Part shown: one piece after another, positions 1-5,627 of the stretch
How the letters are laid out: every line of letters starts with the position of its first letter
Numbering within the stretch: the stretch's first letter is position 1
Assembly (NCBI GenBank): GCA_031273445.1
Contig: JAISRV010000342.1
Coordinates: 1-5,657, forward strand
Source of the DNA: Candidatus Adiutrix sp.
GTDB taxonomy: Bacteria > Desulfobacterota > Desulfarculia > Adiutricales > Adiutricaceae
Reading direction: 5' to 3'
DNA: 5,657 bases
The notes under the pieces: generated by a model
What the model was told of the DNA's origin: nothing
The model's database searches: none
The model's input: the letters and a program-made list of their open reading frames with translations, nothing else
Made by a program: the position numbers and the translations under genes

Positions 1-267
1 GCCATGGAGTTGATCGCCGAGATGGAGAAGGCGGACAGAGGGCCCTACGGCGGGGCCATCGGCTGGCTGGGCTTGGACAAGGACTCGGTTAACCTGGATC
101 TGGGCATCACCATTAGGAGTCTGTGGGTTCGCGGCGGACGGGCCGCCTGGAGGGCCGGGGCCGGCATAGTCTACGATTCCGAGCCGGAGAGGGAATGGCG
201 GGAATGCCTGAGCAAGGCCGCGGTCGTTTTGGCCGCTCTGGCCGGTTCCTCCGGGGAGGCTGGATAA
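1..267 (+). CDS. trpE: Anthranilate synthase component I (TrpE), C-terminal end, partial
   Basis: The reading frame enters from the left edge and runs 88 codons to TAA at 265-267. Only the last part of a protein that is normally about 480-520 residues is present. TrpE converts chorismate to anthranilate in the cytoplasm, using ammonia supplied by the TrpG amidotransferase. What is visible is the end of the chorismate-binding domain: the LIAEMEKADRGPYGGAIGW stretch (residues about 4-22 of the visible part), then an ITIRS strand, then AGAGIVYDSEPEREW (about 52-66). All are hallmarks of the TrpE/PabB/EntC fold; the acidic residues of LIAEME lie in the segment that carries a Mg2+ ligand in this family. 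PabB has the same fold, but the directly coupled trpGD partner favours TrpE. The stop overlaps the next start by one base, so the two subunits are probably translationally coupled. The ATG at 4-6 is internal, not the start. Confidence 0.92.
   Translation, partial: AMELIAEMEKADRGPYGGAIGWLGLDKDSVNLDLGITIRSLWVRGGRAAWRAGAGIVYDSEPEREWRECLSKAAVVLAALAGSSGEAG
253..259 (+). promoter_or_regulatory. Ribosome binding site of trpGD
   Basis: GGGGAGG lies 7 nt before the ATG at 267-269, inside the last codons of trpE. It fixes the trpGD start at 267 rather than at the in-frame ATG at 123, because the TrpG family begins exactly at this methionine (MLLIIDNYDSF). Confidence 0.8.
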
Positions 268-1904
268 TGTTGCTGATAATCGACAACTACGACTCTTTCA
301 CCTACAACCTTTCCCAGGCTTTTCAGCGCTTGGGCCGGGTTCCGCTGGTGGTTCGCAATGACGCCCCTGGTTTGCTGGAGCTGGCCGGGCGCGACGACTT
401 GACCGAAGTCTGCCTGTCTCCCGGGCCGGGGCGCCCCGGCACGGCCGGGTTGTGCGCCAGGTTTTTGGAACTGCTGACGGAAAAGGGCCGGCGCCTCCCG
501 GTTCTGGGAGTCTGCCTGGGCCACCAGGTCCTGGCCGAGTTCGCGGGGCTGCCGGTGGTCCTGGCCGGGCGGGTCATGCACGGCCGCGCCTCGCTCGTGG
601 AGCATTGCGGAACCGGGCTTTTCCAGGGTTTGCCCCAACCCATGAAAGCCGGCCGCTACCATTCCCTCTTGGCCGGCGAGCCTGACAAGTCCGCCCTTAG
701 GTTTGAGCTGGAGATCACCGCCCGGACCCCCGAGGGCGAGATCATGGCCCTGGCCTACCGGGATTGGCCCTGGGTCGGCATCCAGTTCCACCCCGAGTCC
801 GTGTTGACCCCCCAGGGGCAGGATTTGCTGGCCAATTTTCTGACCGGCGGCGCCCCCCAGACGGCCGCCGCCGCCCCGGCCCGGGAAACGCCTGAGCCCA
901 TTTCCCGCACTTTTGAGACCCTGGGCTTAAGGCGCGACCTTGATCGGGAGATGGCCGAGCGGATTTTCGAGCGGCTCATGGACGGGGAGTTGAGCCAGGC
1001 CCAGGCCGGGGCCCTGCTCTTGTCTCTCCGGACCAAGGGCGAAACCCCGGTGGAAGTGGCCGCGGCCGCCCGAGCCGTGCTGAAACGGGCCAACCCGGCC
1101 CCCAAAGCCCAAGGCCCGGCCCTGGACGTGGTGGGCACCGGCGGCGACAACCGCTTCTCCTTCAACTGCTCGACCGGCACGGCTCTGACCTGCGCAGCCC
1201 TGGGTCACCAGGTTCTCAAGCACGGCAATCGTTCCGTATCCTCGCGTTCCGGCAGCGCCGACGTTTTGGAGCGGCTGGGCTTCAACATCGAACTCCCGGT
1301 CTCCGAGGCGCCCGCGCAACTGGCCCGAACCAACTTCCTTTTTCTTTACGCCCCTCAGTACCACCCCGCCTTTCGGCACATTATGCCGGTCAGGCGGGAG
1401 CTGGGCGTGCGCACTCTCTTCAACATACTCGGCCCCCTTGTCAACCCGGCTCAGCCCAGCCATCGCCTCATCGGGGTCTACCAGCCGGAATTGCTGGACC
1501 TGATGGCCGGGGCTCTGGTCCGCCTGGGCTCCGTCACCGCGGCCGTGGTTCACGGGGCCGGCGGCTACGACGAGCTGACCCCCCTGGGGCCGGCCCAGGT
1601 CAGACTGGTCAGGGAAGGCCGGATTGAGAGCCTGATCCTGGATCCGGCTGAATACGGTCTCTCGCCCTGCGCTCCGGAGGAACTGGCCATACGCGACCCC
1701 GCGGAAGGGGCTAGGGTGCTCAGGAGTCTGTTGACCGGCGGCGGCCCCAAACCCATGAGTGGGATGCTGGCCTTCAACGTGGCCCTGGCCCTGTTGCTGC
1801 TGCGGGGCGGGAACATGCGCGAGCGCATGGAGGAGGCTTTGGCGGCCGTGGCCGCCGGAGCGGGTGGGCGCTTATTGCCGCCGGACCCGGCGGAGCTCCG
1901 GTAA
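267..1904 (+). CDS. trpGD: Fused anthranilate synthase glutamine amidotransferase / anthranilate phosphoribosyltransferase (TrpGD)
   Basis: This 545-residue bifunctional cytoplasmic enzyme works in tryptophan synthesis. The N-terminal class I glutamine amidotransferase (about 1-193) frees ammonia from glutamine for TrpE. Visible are IIDNYDSFTYNL at the start, the oxyanion-loop LSPGPG (50-55), the nucleophile elbow GVCLGHQ with Cys83, and FHPES with His175 and Glu177, so the catalytic triad is complete. A 25-residue Ala/Pro-rich linker (about 194-218) leads to the phosphoribosyltransferase domain (about 219-545), which joins anthranilate to PRPP. Its markers are GTGGD (290-294) for PRPP, KHGNRSVSSRSGSAD (318-332), the FRHIMPVRRELGVRT segment (369-383), and Asp435-Glu436 in GYDELTP, the expected Mg2+ ligands. 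E. coli TrpGD (531 residues) has the same fusion and similar length. Translation from the upstream ATG at 123 would add 48 residues inside trpE with no family match. No trpC follows; the gene ends before a repeat region and a convergent cysE. Confidence 0.96.
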   Translation: MLLIIDNYDSFTYNLSQAFQRLGRVPLVVRNDAPGLLELAGRDDLTEVCLSPGPGRPGTAGLCARFLELLTEKGRRLPVLGVCLGHQVLAEFAGLPVVLAGRVMHGRASLVEHCGTGLFQGLPQPMKAGRYHSLLAGEPDKSALRFELEITARTPEGEIMALAYRDWPWVGIQFHPESVLTPQGQDLLANFLTGGAPQTAAAAPARETPEPISRTFETLGLRRDLDREMAERIFERLMDGELSQAQAGALLLSLRTKGETPVEVAAAARAVLKRANPAPKAQGPALDVVGTGGDNRFSFNCSTGTALTCAALGHQVLKHGNRSVSSRSGSADVLERLGFNIELPVSEAPAQLARTNFLFLYAPQYHPAFRHIMPVRRELGVRTLFNILGPLVNPAQPSHRLIGVYQPELLDLMAGALVRLGSVTAAVVHGAGGYDELTPLGPAQVRLVREGRIESLILDPAEYGLSPCAPEELAIRDPAEGARVLRSLLTGGGPKPMSGMLAFNVALALLLLRGGNMRERMEEALAAVAAGAGGRLLPPDPAELR

Positions 1905-1989
1905 ATCCGGGAAAGCGCCGGCAAAAAAGGTCGCCCCCGGAGGGGGCGACGGAGCGAAGCGACTGGTTGAAAGGCTGGCAAACTCGTGC

Positions 1990-2018
1990 GCCGGGCAAAA
2001 ATCGCATTTTTGCCCGGC
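1990..2018. repeat. 13-bp perfect inverted repeat in repeat copy 1
   Basis: GCCGGGCAAAAAT (1990-2002) and its exact complement ATTTTTGCCCGGC (2006-2018) flank a 3-base CGC loop. It would form a strong hairpin in RNA from either strand. It is unlike a standard intrinsic terminator because the A/U tract lies inside the stem next to the loop, not after the stem. Its position between convergent genes would still suit a transcript-end structure. Confidence 0.85.
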
Positions 2019-2076
2019 TACAACCCAGCCCCGCCAAGGCTCCAAGCAAATGGGAAAGGTCGCCCCGGGTGGGGGC

Positions 2077-2120
2077 GACGGAGCGAAGCGACTGGTTGGA
2101 CGGAGCGAAGCGACTGGTTG
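2077..2120. repeat. Perfect 22-bp direct duplication inside repeat copy 2
   Basis: The 22-bp unit at 2077-2098 (starting GACGGAGCGAAGC, ending GGTTG) is repeated without change at 2099-2120. Copy 1 has it only once (1948-1969). It is therefore a second, later duplication within the tandem array, of the kind produced by replication slippage. Confidence 0.93.
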
Positions 2121-2140
2121 AAAGGCCGGCAAACTCGTGC

Positions 2141-2170
2141 GCCGGGCAAAAATCGCATTTTTTGCCCGGC
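2141..2170. repeat. Matching inverted repeat in repeat copy 2
   Basis: This is the same hairpin as at 1990-2018, but with six T residues in the right arm against five A residues in the left, giving a single-base bulge. The GC part of the stem (GCCGGGC with GCCCGGC) is unchanged. Confidence 0.83.
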
Positions 2171-2214
2171 TACAACCCAGCCCCGCCAAGGCTCCAAGCC
2201 AAATGGAATAGCTT

Positions 2215-3183
2215 TCAGGGCGTTTTTTTCCCGTGGCCGTTGACGACGATCAGTTCGGGATTTTTTATGAGCACCTTGGTGTCCGGGGGGATGCTTTCGG
2301 TCAGCCAGACATTGCCGCCCACCACCGAGCGGGCCCCAATGACCGTTTCGCCGCCGAGAATGGTCGCCCCGGCGTAGACGATGACCCCGTCTTCCAAGGT
2401 GGGATGGCGCTTCTGGCCGGCCAGGCGGACGCCCGCGTCTTTCGGCAGAGACAGGGCCCCCAGGGTCACCCCCTGGTAGAGGCGGACTTCGGCGCCTATG
2501 TCGGTCGTTTCCCCGATGACCACGCCGGTGCCGTGGTCGATGAAGAAGCGCGGGCCTATGTTCGCCCCCGGATGAATGTCGATGCCGGTTTTGCTGTGGG
2601 CGTATTCGGAGAGAATACGCGGCAGAAAAGGCACCTGCCGGCGGTGAAGTTCGTGGGCCAGGCGATGAGCCATGGTGGCGAAGAGGCCGGGGTAGCAGAA
2701 GATGATCTGGTCGAAATGGTCGCCCGCCGCGGGGTCGCCCTCGCGCGTGGCTTCGACGTCGCCGGCCAGCGTCCGGCGCAGGTTCGGCAATTCTTTGATC
2801 ACTTCCAGGGCGATGACCCGGCCCTGCTCCTGACAGTCGGTGCAGTCATAGTCGTAAAGGCGGCAGTCATGGCGAACGGCCGTGGCTATTTCTCTGGCCA
2901 GAAGCTCGTAAAGGCTGTCGAGAACCTGGCCGGTGTGATAGCTCACATTAACCGGCGTGACCGGCGCGGATGAAAAAAAGCCTGGAAACAGCAACTGCTG
3001 GGTCAGCTTGATCAGATCTTTGGCCGCCCTGAACGAGGGTTTGGGCACCGGACTGACATGCTCGAAGGGGGCCAGCTCCAGGCGCAGGGCCAGAAGTTTT
3101 TCCACCGTTTCTGCGAGGCAGGCCGGCATATCGGCGGTCTCTAGGACTTCAAACGTTTTCCGGCACCCCGGTTTTTCAGGCAT
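2215..3183 (-). CDS. cysE: Serine O-acetyltransferase, long EpsC-like form (CysE)
   Basis: This 322-residue cytoplasmic enzyme transfers acetyl from acetyl-CoA to L-serine, giving O-acetylserine, the precursor that takes up sulfide to form cysteine. The N-terminal alpha-helical part (about 1-195) includes YDCTDCQEQG (112-121) and GDPAA (149-153). It leads into a left-handed beta-helix of hexapeptide repeats (about 200-305). Catalytic residues known from E. coli CysE are in place: Asp202 in IDIHPGANIG and His217 in DHGTG, 15 residues apart as in the model enzyme, plus Arg259-His260 in KRHPT. The protein is longer than E. coli CysE (273 residues), mainly at the N-terminus and in the loop before KRHP, as in EpsC-type enzymes. 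The start is taken as ATG at 3183-3181 because GAGG sits 8 nt upstream; an in-frame TTG at 3189-3187 is too close to that site. The protein ends in KKTP, not the C-terminal isoleucine that docks to cysteine synthase in E. coli. Confidence 0.93.
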   Translation of the reverse strand: MPEKPGCRKTFEVLETADMPACLAETVEKLLALRLELAPFEHVSPVPKPSFRAAKDLIKLTQQLLFPGFFSSAPVTPVNVSYHTGQVLDSLYELLAREIATAVRHDCRLYDYDCTDCQEQGRVIALEVIKELPNLRRTLAGDVEATREGDPAAGDHFDQIIFCYPGLFATMAHRLAHELHRRQVPFLPRILSEYAHSKTGIDIHPGANIGPRFFIDHGTGVVIGETTDIGAEVRLYQGVTLGALSLPKDAGVRLAGQKRHPTLEDGVIVYAGATILGGETVIGARSVVGGNVWLTESIPPDTKVLIKNPELIVVNGHGKKTP

Positions 3184-3203
3184 AATCAAAACCTCTTACG
3201 GCT

Positions 3204-3228
3204 AAAAACCTCTCTCGCCGGAGAGAGG
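3204..3228 (-). terminator. Intrinsic-terminator-like hairpin in the cysE leader (possible attenuator)
   Basis: On the minus strand CCTCTCTC and GAGAGAGG form a perfect 8-bp stem (3228-3221 and 3216-3209) with a 4-base loop, followed at once by five T (3208-3204). The hairpin ends 20 nt before the cysE ATG and lies downstream of the likely cysE promoter. If functional it would stop transcription before cysE unless overridden, so it may be an attenuator, or the end of a small RNA of about 140 nt. The shape is clear; the function is inferred. Confidence 0.55.
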
Positions 3229-3265
3229 AAGGTCAGAGGCCGCCGACGTGAAATCAACATCGCGC

Positions 3266-3285
3266 CAGCGGTGAACGGACCACTG
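3266..3285 (-). other. Leader hairpin upstream of cysE
   Basis: On the minus strand CAGTGGT (3285-3279) pairs with ACCGCTG (3272-3266), including one G-U pair, around a 6-base loop. CCGCCG near 3301-3306 and CGGCGG near 3239-3244 could close a larger stem around it. It may be part of a folded leader together with the terminator-like hairpin. No known riboswitch class was recognised. Confidence 0.35.
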
Positions 3286-3349
3286 AAGGCGGTTTGGAGC
3301 CGGCGGAATGCTTGCTTGCGGTTTTCTTATTTTGACGCGAATGTAAATC

Positions 3350-3358
3350 AGTATAGCA
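3350..3358 (-). promoter_or_regulatory. Candidate extended -10 promoter of cysE
   Basis: The minus strand reads TGCTATACT, an extended -10 element (TGn plus TATACT, five of six matches to TATAAT). No good -35 box is seen at 16-18 bp, which is acceptable for extended -10 promoters; TGTGCA 18 bp upstream is a weak option. Transcription would begin near 3343, giving an untranslated leader of about 160 nt before cysE. The site lies downstream of the rpoD terminator, so cysE has its own transcription unit. Confidence 0.5.
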
Positions 3359-3409
3359 CAAGACCGGCTTGAATGCACACAAAAAAATAGCCGTTGTCAG
3401 GCGCGCCGT

Positions 3410-3446
3410 AAAAAGGGCGGCCGCCCGGCCGGGCGCCGCCCTTTTT
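3410..3446. terminator. Bidirectional Rho-independent terminator after rpoD
   Basis: AAAAAGGGCGGC (3410-3421) and GCCGCCCTTTTT (3435-3446) form a 12-bp arm pair enclosing a further GCCC/GGGC mini-stem. Read on the minus strand, the GC stem is followed by TTTTT, 22 nt past the rpoD stop codon, so it most likely ends the rpoD transcript. The symmetric A and T tracts would let it work on the plus strand as well. Confidence 0.9.
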
Positions 3447-3468
3447 CATCTCTATGACCGGGGGCCGG

Positions 3469-5226
3469 TCAGTTTTCTATGAAAGGCTTCAGCTTGCGGC
3501 TGCGGCTGGGGTGGCGCAGCTTCCGCAGGGCTTTGGCTTCGATCTGGCGGATGCGCTCACGGGTCACTTCAAAGTCGCGGCCGACCTCTTCCAGGGTATG
3601 GTCGGCTTTTTCGCCGATGCCGAAACGCAGGCGCAGCACTTTTTCCTCCCGCGGGGTGAGGGTGGCTAGCACCTTGCGGGTCTGCTCGGTCAGGTTCAGG
3701 CTGATGACCGCGTCGGCCGGGCTGACGATGCGGCGATCTTCGATGAAATCGCCCAGGTAGCTGTCTTCGTCTTCGCCGATCGGCGTTTCCAGGGAAATGG
3801 GCTCCTTGGCGATCTTCAGCACCTTGCGCACTTTGTCCAGCGGCAGTTCCATTTTGTCGGCGATCTCTTCGGGCGTGGGCTCGCGGCCGAGCTCCTGAAC
3901 CAGATAGCGGGAAGTGCGGATGAGCTTGTTTATGGTTTCGATCATGTGCACGGGGATACGAATGGTGCGGGCTTGATCCGCGATGGCGCGGGTTATGGCC
4001 TGACGTATCCACCAGGTGGCGTAGGTGGAAAACTTGTAGCCGCGCTGATATTCAAACTTGTCGACGGCTTTCATCAGGCCGATATTGCCTTCCTGAATGA
4101 GGTCGAGAAACTGCAGGCCGCGATTGGTGTATTTTTTGGCGATGGAGACGACCAGGCGGAGGTTGGCTTCAATAAGCTCTTTTTTGGCGTCGCCGGCCAT
4201 GGCTTCGCCGCCTTCGACCGACTTGAGGATTTTGTTCAAATCCTTGGGCTTCATTTGCAGTTCTTCTTCCAGAGTTTTAGCGCGCTGGACGTGTTCGTCG
4301 ACTTTCCGGCCCACCTCCGACACCTGCTCGGCCGTGAGCTTGAACTGGCGGCAGGCTTTGGCCTGGCCTTTCGGGTCTTTTTTTACGGCCTGGCAAAACT
4401 TTTTAAGTTCCCTGTGGCTGGCGACCTTAAAATGCGACAGAGCCGAATCCAGCACCCTCTGGCAGCTTGTGAATTCATTATCCCAGGCCTTAAGGCGGGC
4501 GACCATGGCGTCGTAGTGATTCTGATCCAGGTGCAGACTGCGGAAAAGATCGGCGATTTCTTTTTTGCGTTTGAGCAGATCCGCCTGCATCTTGGTTTGA
4601 CGGGCCTTGTCGGCGGTCTTTTTTTCCAGGGCCGATTTTTTGGCCTGCCGGTCGTAATTCTGGGCCTTGCGCTCTATTTCCTTGATGAGGGCGATGATCT
4701 GATCGCGGCGCTGGGGCGATTCGACATAATGATCTTCTTCTTCGTCGGCATCCTTGATCACCTCTTTAAGGCGGATTTCATCGACTTCCAGCTTTTTGCG
4801 CAACTCGCGGATTTCATCGACGCCGACGGAAGTTTCCAAAATGGCGGTGATGACCAGCTGTTCGCCTTGCTCTATGCGCTTGGCTATCTCGACCTCGCCC
4901 TCGCGGGTCAAAAGCGAGACCTGCCCCATTTCACGGAGATACATTTTCACCGGGTCAGTGACGCGGGCTTCAGCTTCGGCTTCAAAACTCAAATCAGGCT
5001 CGCGGTCGTCCGAGCCTTTCATGTCTTCAAATTTTTTGGCGTTTTTGACCAGGTCCACATCTTCGACGATCTGTATGTCCATATCGTCGAAGATGGCCAT
5101 GACTTCTTCGAGGTTATCCGTTTCGCCCATGGAAGACAAAGCGCCGCTAAGGTCTTCGTAATGAAGGGCCTCCTTGTCTTTGCCCATGGCGATCATATCG
5201 CGAATTTTAAAAGGGTCTCTGGCCAT
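3469..5226 (-). CDS. rpoD: RNA polymerase primary sigma factor, sigma-70 (RpoD)
   Basis: This is a full-length group 1 sigma factor of 585 residues. It binds core RNA polymerase and recognises -10 and -35 promoter elements of housekeeping genes. Domains in order: acidic autoinhibitory region 1.1 (about 1-80); region 1.2 ([20 protein letters not shown], 91-110); a Lys/Glu-rich, largely helical non-conserved region (about 120-345); regions 2.1-2.4 (about 348-424) with [20 protein letters not shown] and [17 protein letters not shown], the -10-reading and melting helices; region 3 (about 425-500); and region 4 (about 505-585) ending in the helix-turn-helix [20 protein letters not shown] (544-563) that reads the -35 box. 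The ATG start at 5226 has AAGGAG 8 nt upstream. In many bacteria dnaG precedes rpoD. Here no dnaG end is seen in the 430 bases upstream, and rpoD appears to have its own promoter and terminator. No defects are visible. Confidence 0.98.
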   Translation of the reverse strand: MARDPFKIRDMIAMGKDKEALHYEDLSGALSSMGETDNLEEVMAIFDDMDIQIVEDVDLVKNAKKFEDMKGSDDREPDLSFEAEAEARVTDPVKMYLREMGQVSLLTREGEVEIAKRIEQGEQLVITAILETSVGVDEIRELRKKLEVDEIRLKEVIKDADEEEDHYVESPQRRDQIIALIKEIERKAQNYDRQAKKSALEKKTADKARQTKMQADLLKRKKEIADLFRSLHLDQNHYDAMVARLKAWDNEFTSCQRVLDSALSHFKVASHRELKKFCQAVKKDPKGQAKACRQFKLTAEQVSEVGRKVDEHVQRAKTLEEELQMKPKDLNKILKSVEGGEAMAGDAKKELIEANLRLVVSIAKKYTNRGLQFLDLIQEGNIGLMKAVDKFEYQRGYKFSTYATWWIRQAITRAIADQARTIRIPVHMIETINKLIRTSRYLVQELGREPTPEEIADKMELPLDKVRKVLKIAKEPISLETPIGEDEDSYLGDFIEDRRIVSPADAVISLNLTEQTRKVLATLTPREEKVLRLRFGIGEKADHTLEEVGRDFEVTRERIRQIEAKALRKLRHPSRSRKLKPFIEN

Positions 5227-5234
5227 GCTTCCAG

Positions 5235-5252
5235 CTCCTTAATTTTTTAAGG
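5235..5252 (-). promoter_or_regulatory. rpoD ribosome binding site within a small hairpin
   Basis: On the minus strand the Shine-Dalgarno sequence AAGGAG (5240-5235) lies 8 nt before the rpoD ATG. It overlaps the 3' arm of a perfect inverted repeat, CCTTAA (5252-5247) and TTAAGG (5242-5237), with an AAAA loop. The AT-rich 6-bp stem could partly hide the ribosome binding site. The binding site is confident; a regulatory role for the hairpin is inference. Confidence 0.65.
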
Positions 5253-5312
5253 TGAAAGAACTTGAGCGGGCGGCCCGCAAGGGCCGTAAGGGGGGAGGAT
5301 GGAGCGCGCTTT

Positions 5313-5360
5313 TGCTTGAGGCGTCCTCTCTAAGCGCGCTTACAGATGTTTGACGCGCTT
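5313..5360 (-). repeat. Three phased AAGCGCG boxes in the rpoD leader
   Basis: On the minus strand AAGCGCG occurs at 5360-5354, 5341-5335 and 5321-5315, with spacings of 19 and 20 bp, about two helical turns. The middle copy sits in a perfect 12-bp palindrome TAAGCGCGCTTA (5331-5342), and the one nearest rpoD in AGCGCGCT (5313-5320). All lie just downstream of the likely transcription start. They may be operator-like sites or RNA stem elements. Confidence 0.5.
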
Positions 5361-5372
5361 ATCAAAATTTGC

Positions 5373-5402
5373 ATTCTATCATACTTTTGGCGGGAGAGTA
5401 AA
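5373..5402 (-). promoter_or_regulatory. Candidate sigma-70 promoter of rpoD
   Basis: On the minus strand TTTACT (5402-5397) as -35 and TAGAAT (5378-5373, five of six matches) as -10 are separated by 18 bp, in an AT-rich stretch that contrasts with the GC-rich surroundings. TATGAT (5382-5377) is an overlapping alternative -10. Transcription would begin near 5366, giving a leader of about 140 nt. Recognition by RpoD itself would make rpoD self-transcribed, as in other bacteria. Confidence 0.55.
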
Positions 5403-5442
5403 GAAAATTGCAGAAAAACAGAAAAAATATGCGGCGGCGTTT

Positions 5443-5564
5443 GGAGGGAAGCCTCCGTACAGCCGCACGGCCCGAACGCGGGCCCCGGCCGACCAGGAGC
5501 CGCCCGCCGACCAGGCCCTTACGGCTCGGATGCGGAGCATCCGGGGTCCAGGGCGGAGCCCTGG
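5443..5564. other. Non-coding GC-rich stretch with four small hairpins
   Basis: No gene is recognised in 5403-5657. Four perfect inverted repeats lie in a row: GGAGG/CCTCC (5443-5456), GGCCCG/CGGGCC (5469-5484), GGATGC/GCATCC with a GGA loop (5528-5542), and CCAGGGC/GCCCTGG also with a GGA loop (5548-5564). A 10-bp direct repeat GCCGACCAGG occurs at 5488-5497 and 5506-5515. None has a following T-run, so they are not standard terminators. They may be short dispersed intergenic palindromes or the 3' region of an unseen upstream gene. Confidence 0.6.
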
Positions 5565-5573
5565 TTAGATCGT

Positions 5574-5627
5574 GTTCAGAGGCTTGTTTAAAAGTGTTTA
5601 AAACGGCTTGAATTAAACAGGCTGAAC
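5574..5627. repeat. Imperfect inverted repeat, AT-rich
   Basis: GTTCAG (5574-5579) followed by TGTTTAA (5585-5591) is mirrored by TTAAACA (5613-5619) and CTGAAC (5622-5627), with slightly different spacing in the two arms. TGTTTAAAA is also directly repeated 10 bp apart (5585 and 5595). It could be an operator or a hairpin. No gene is close enough within the window to assign it. Confidence 0.45.

Larger units (their letters stand above)
1926..2207. repeat. Two tandem copies of a hairpin-rich intergenic element
   Basis: Copy 1 is 1926-2054 (129 bp) and copy 2 is 2055-2207 (153 bp). By eye the copies differ by four substitutions, a 22-bp internal duplication and two single-base insertions in copy 2. 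Each copy contains, in order, a short GC hairpin (GTCGCCCC paired with GGGGCGAC), the segment GGAGCGAAGCGACTGGTTG, a long GCCGGGCAAAAA inverted repeat, and a tail of roughly 35 bases. The pair fills almost all of the gap between the 3' ends of trpGD and cysE. No coding potential is recognised: open frames across it merely follow the repeat. The near-identity of the copies indicates a recent tandem duplication. A REP/BIME-like dispersed element is possible but cannot be shown from one locus. Confidence 0.93.

Noticed and set aside
123..266. N-terminal extension of trpGD from an upstream ATG
   Set aside because: It overlaps trpE in another frame, is Arg/Gly-rich without family match, and a good ribosome binding site marks the ATG at 267.
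1926..2207. CRISPR-like array
   Set aside because: There are only two long copies, no regular spacers, and no cas genes nearby.
1872..2377. Several small open frames across the intergenic repeats
   Set aside because: They repeat because the DNA repeats, occur in several frames on both strands, and run into cysE antisense; no protein signal.
2233..2973. 246-codon open frame on the plus strand opposite cysE
   Set aside because: It lies within the antisense strand of a well-supported cysE; composition is explained by the complementary codons.
3184..3189. TTG start for cysE two codons upstream
   Set aside because: It leaves only 2 nt after the GAGG ribosome binding site, whereas the ATG at 3183 has a normal 8-nt spacing.
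3946..5250. 434-codon open frame on the plus strand opposite rpoD
   Set aside because: It is exactly antisense to a fully conserved rpoD, has low-complexity Phe/Leu/Asp-rich content from reversed Lys/Glu codons, matches no family I know, and has no ribosome binding site.
5346..5611. Three overlapping short plus-strand open frames right of rpoD
   Set aside because: All three share the same GC-rich hairpin DNA in different frames, lack ribosome binding sites, and have no recognisable domain.
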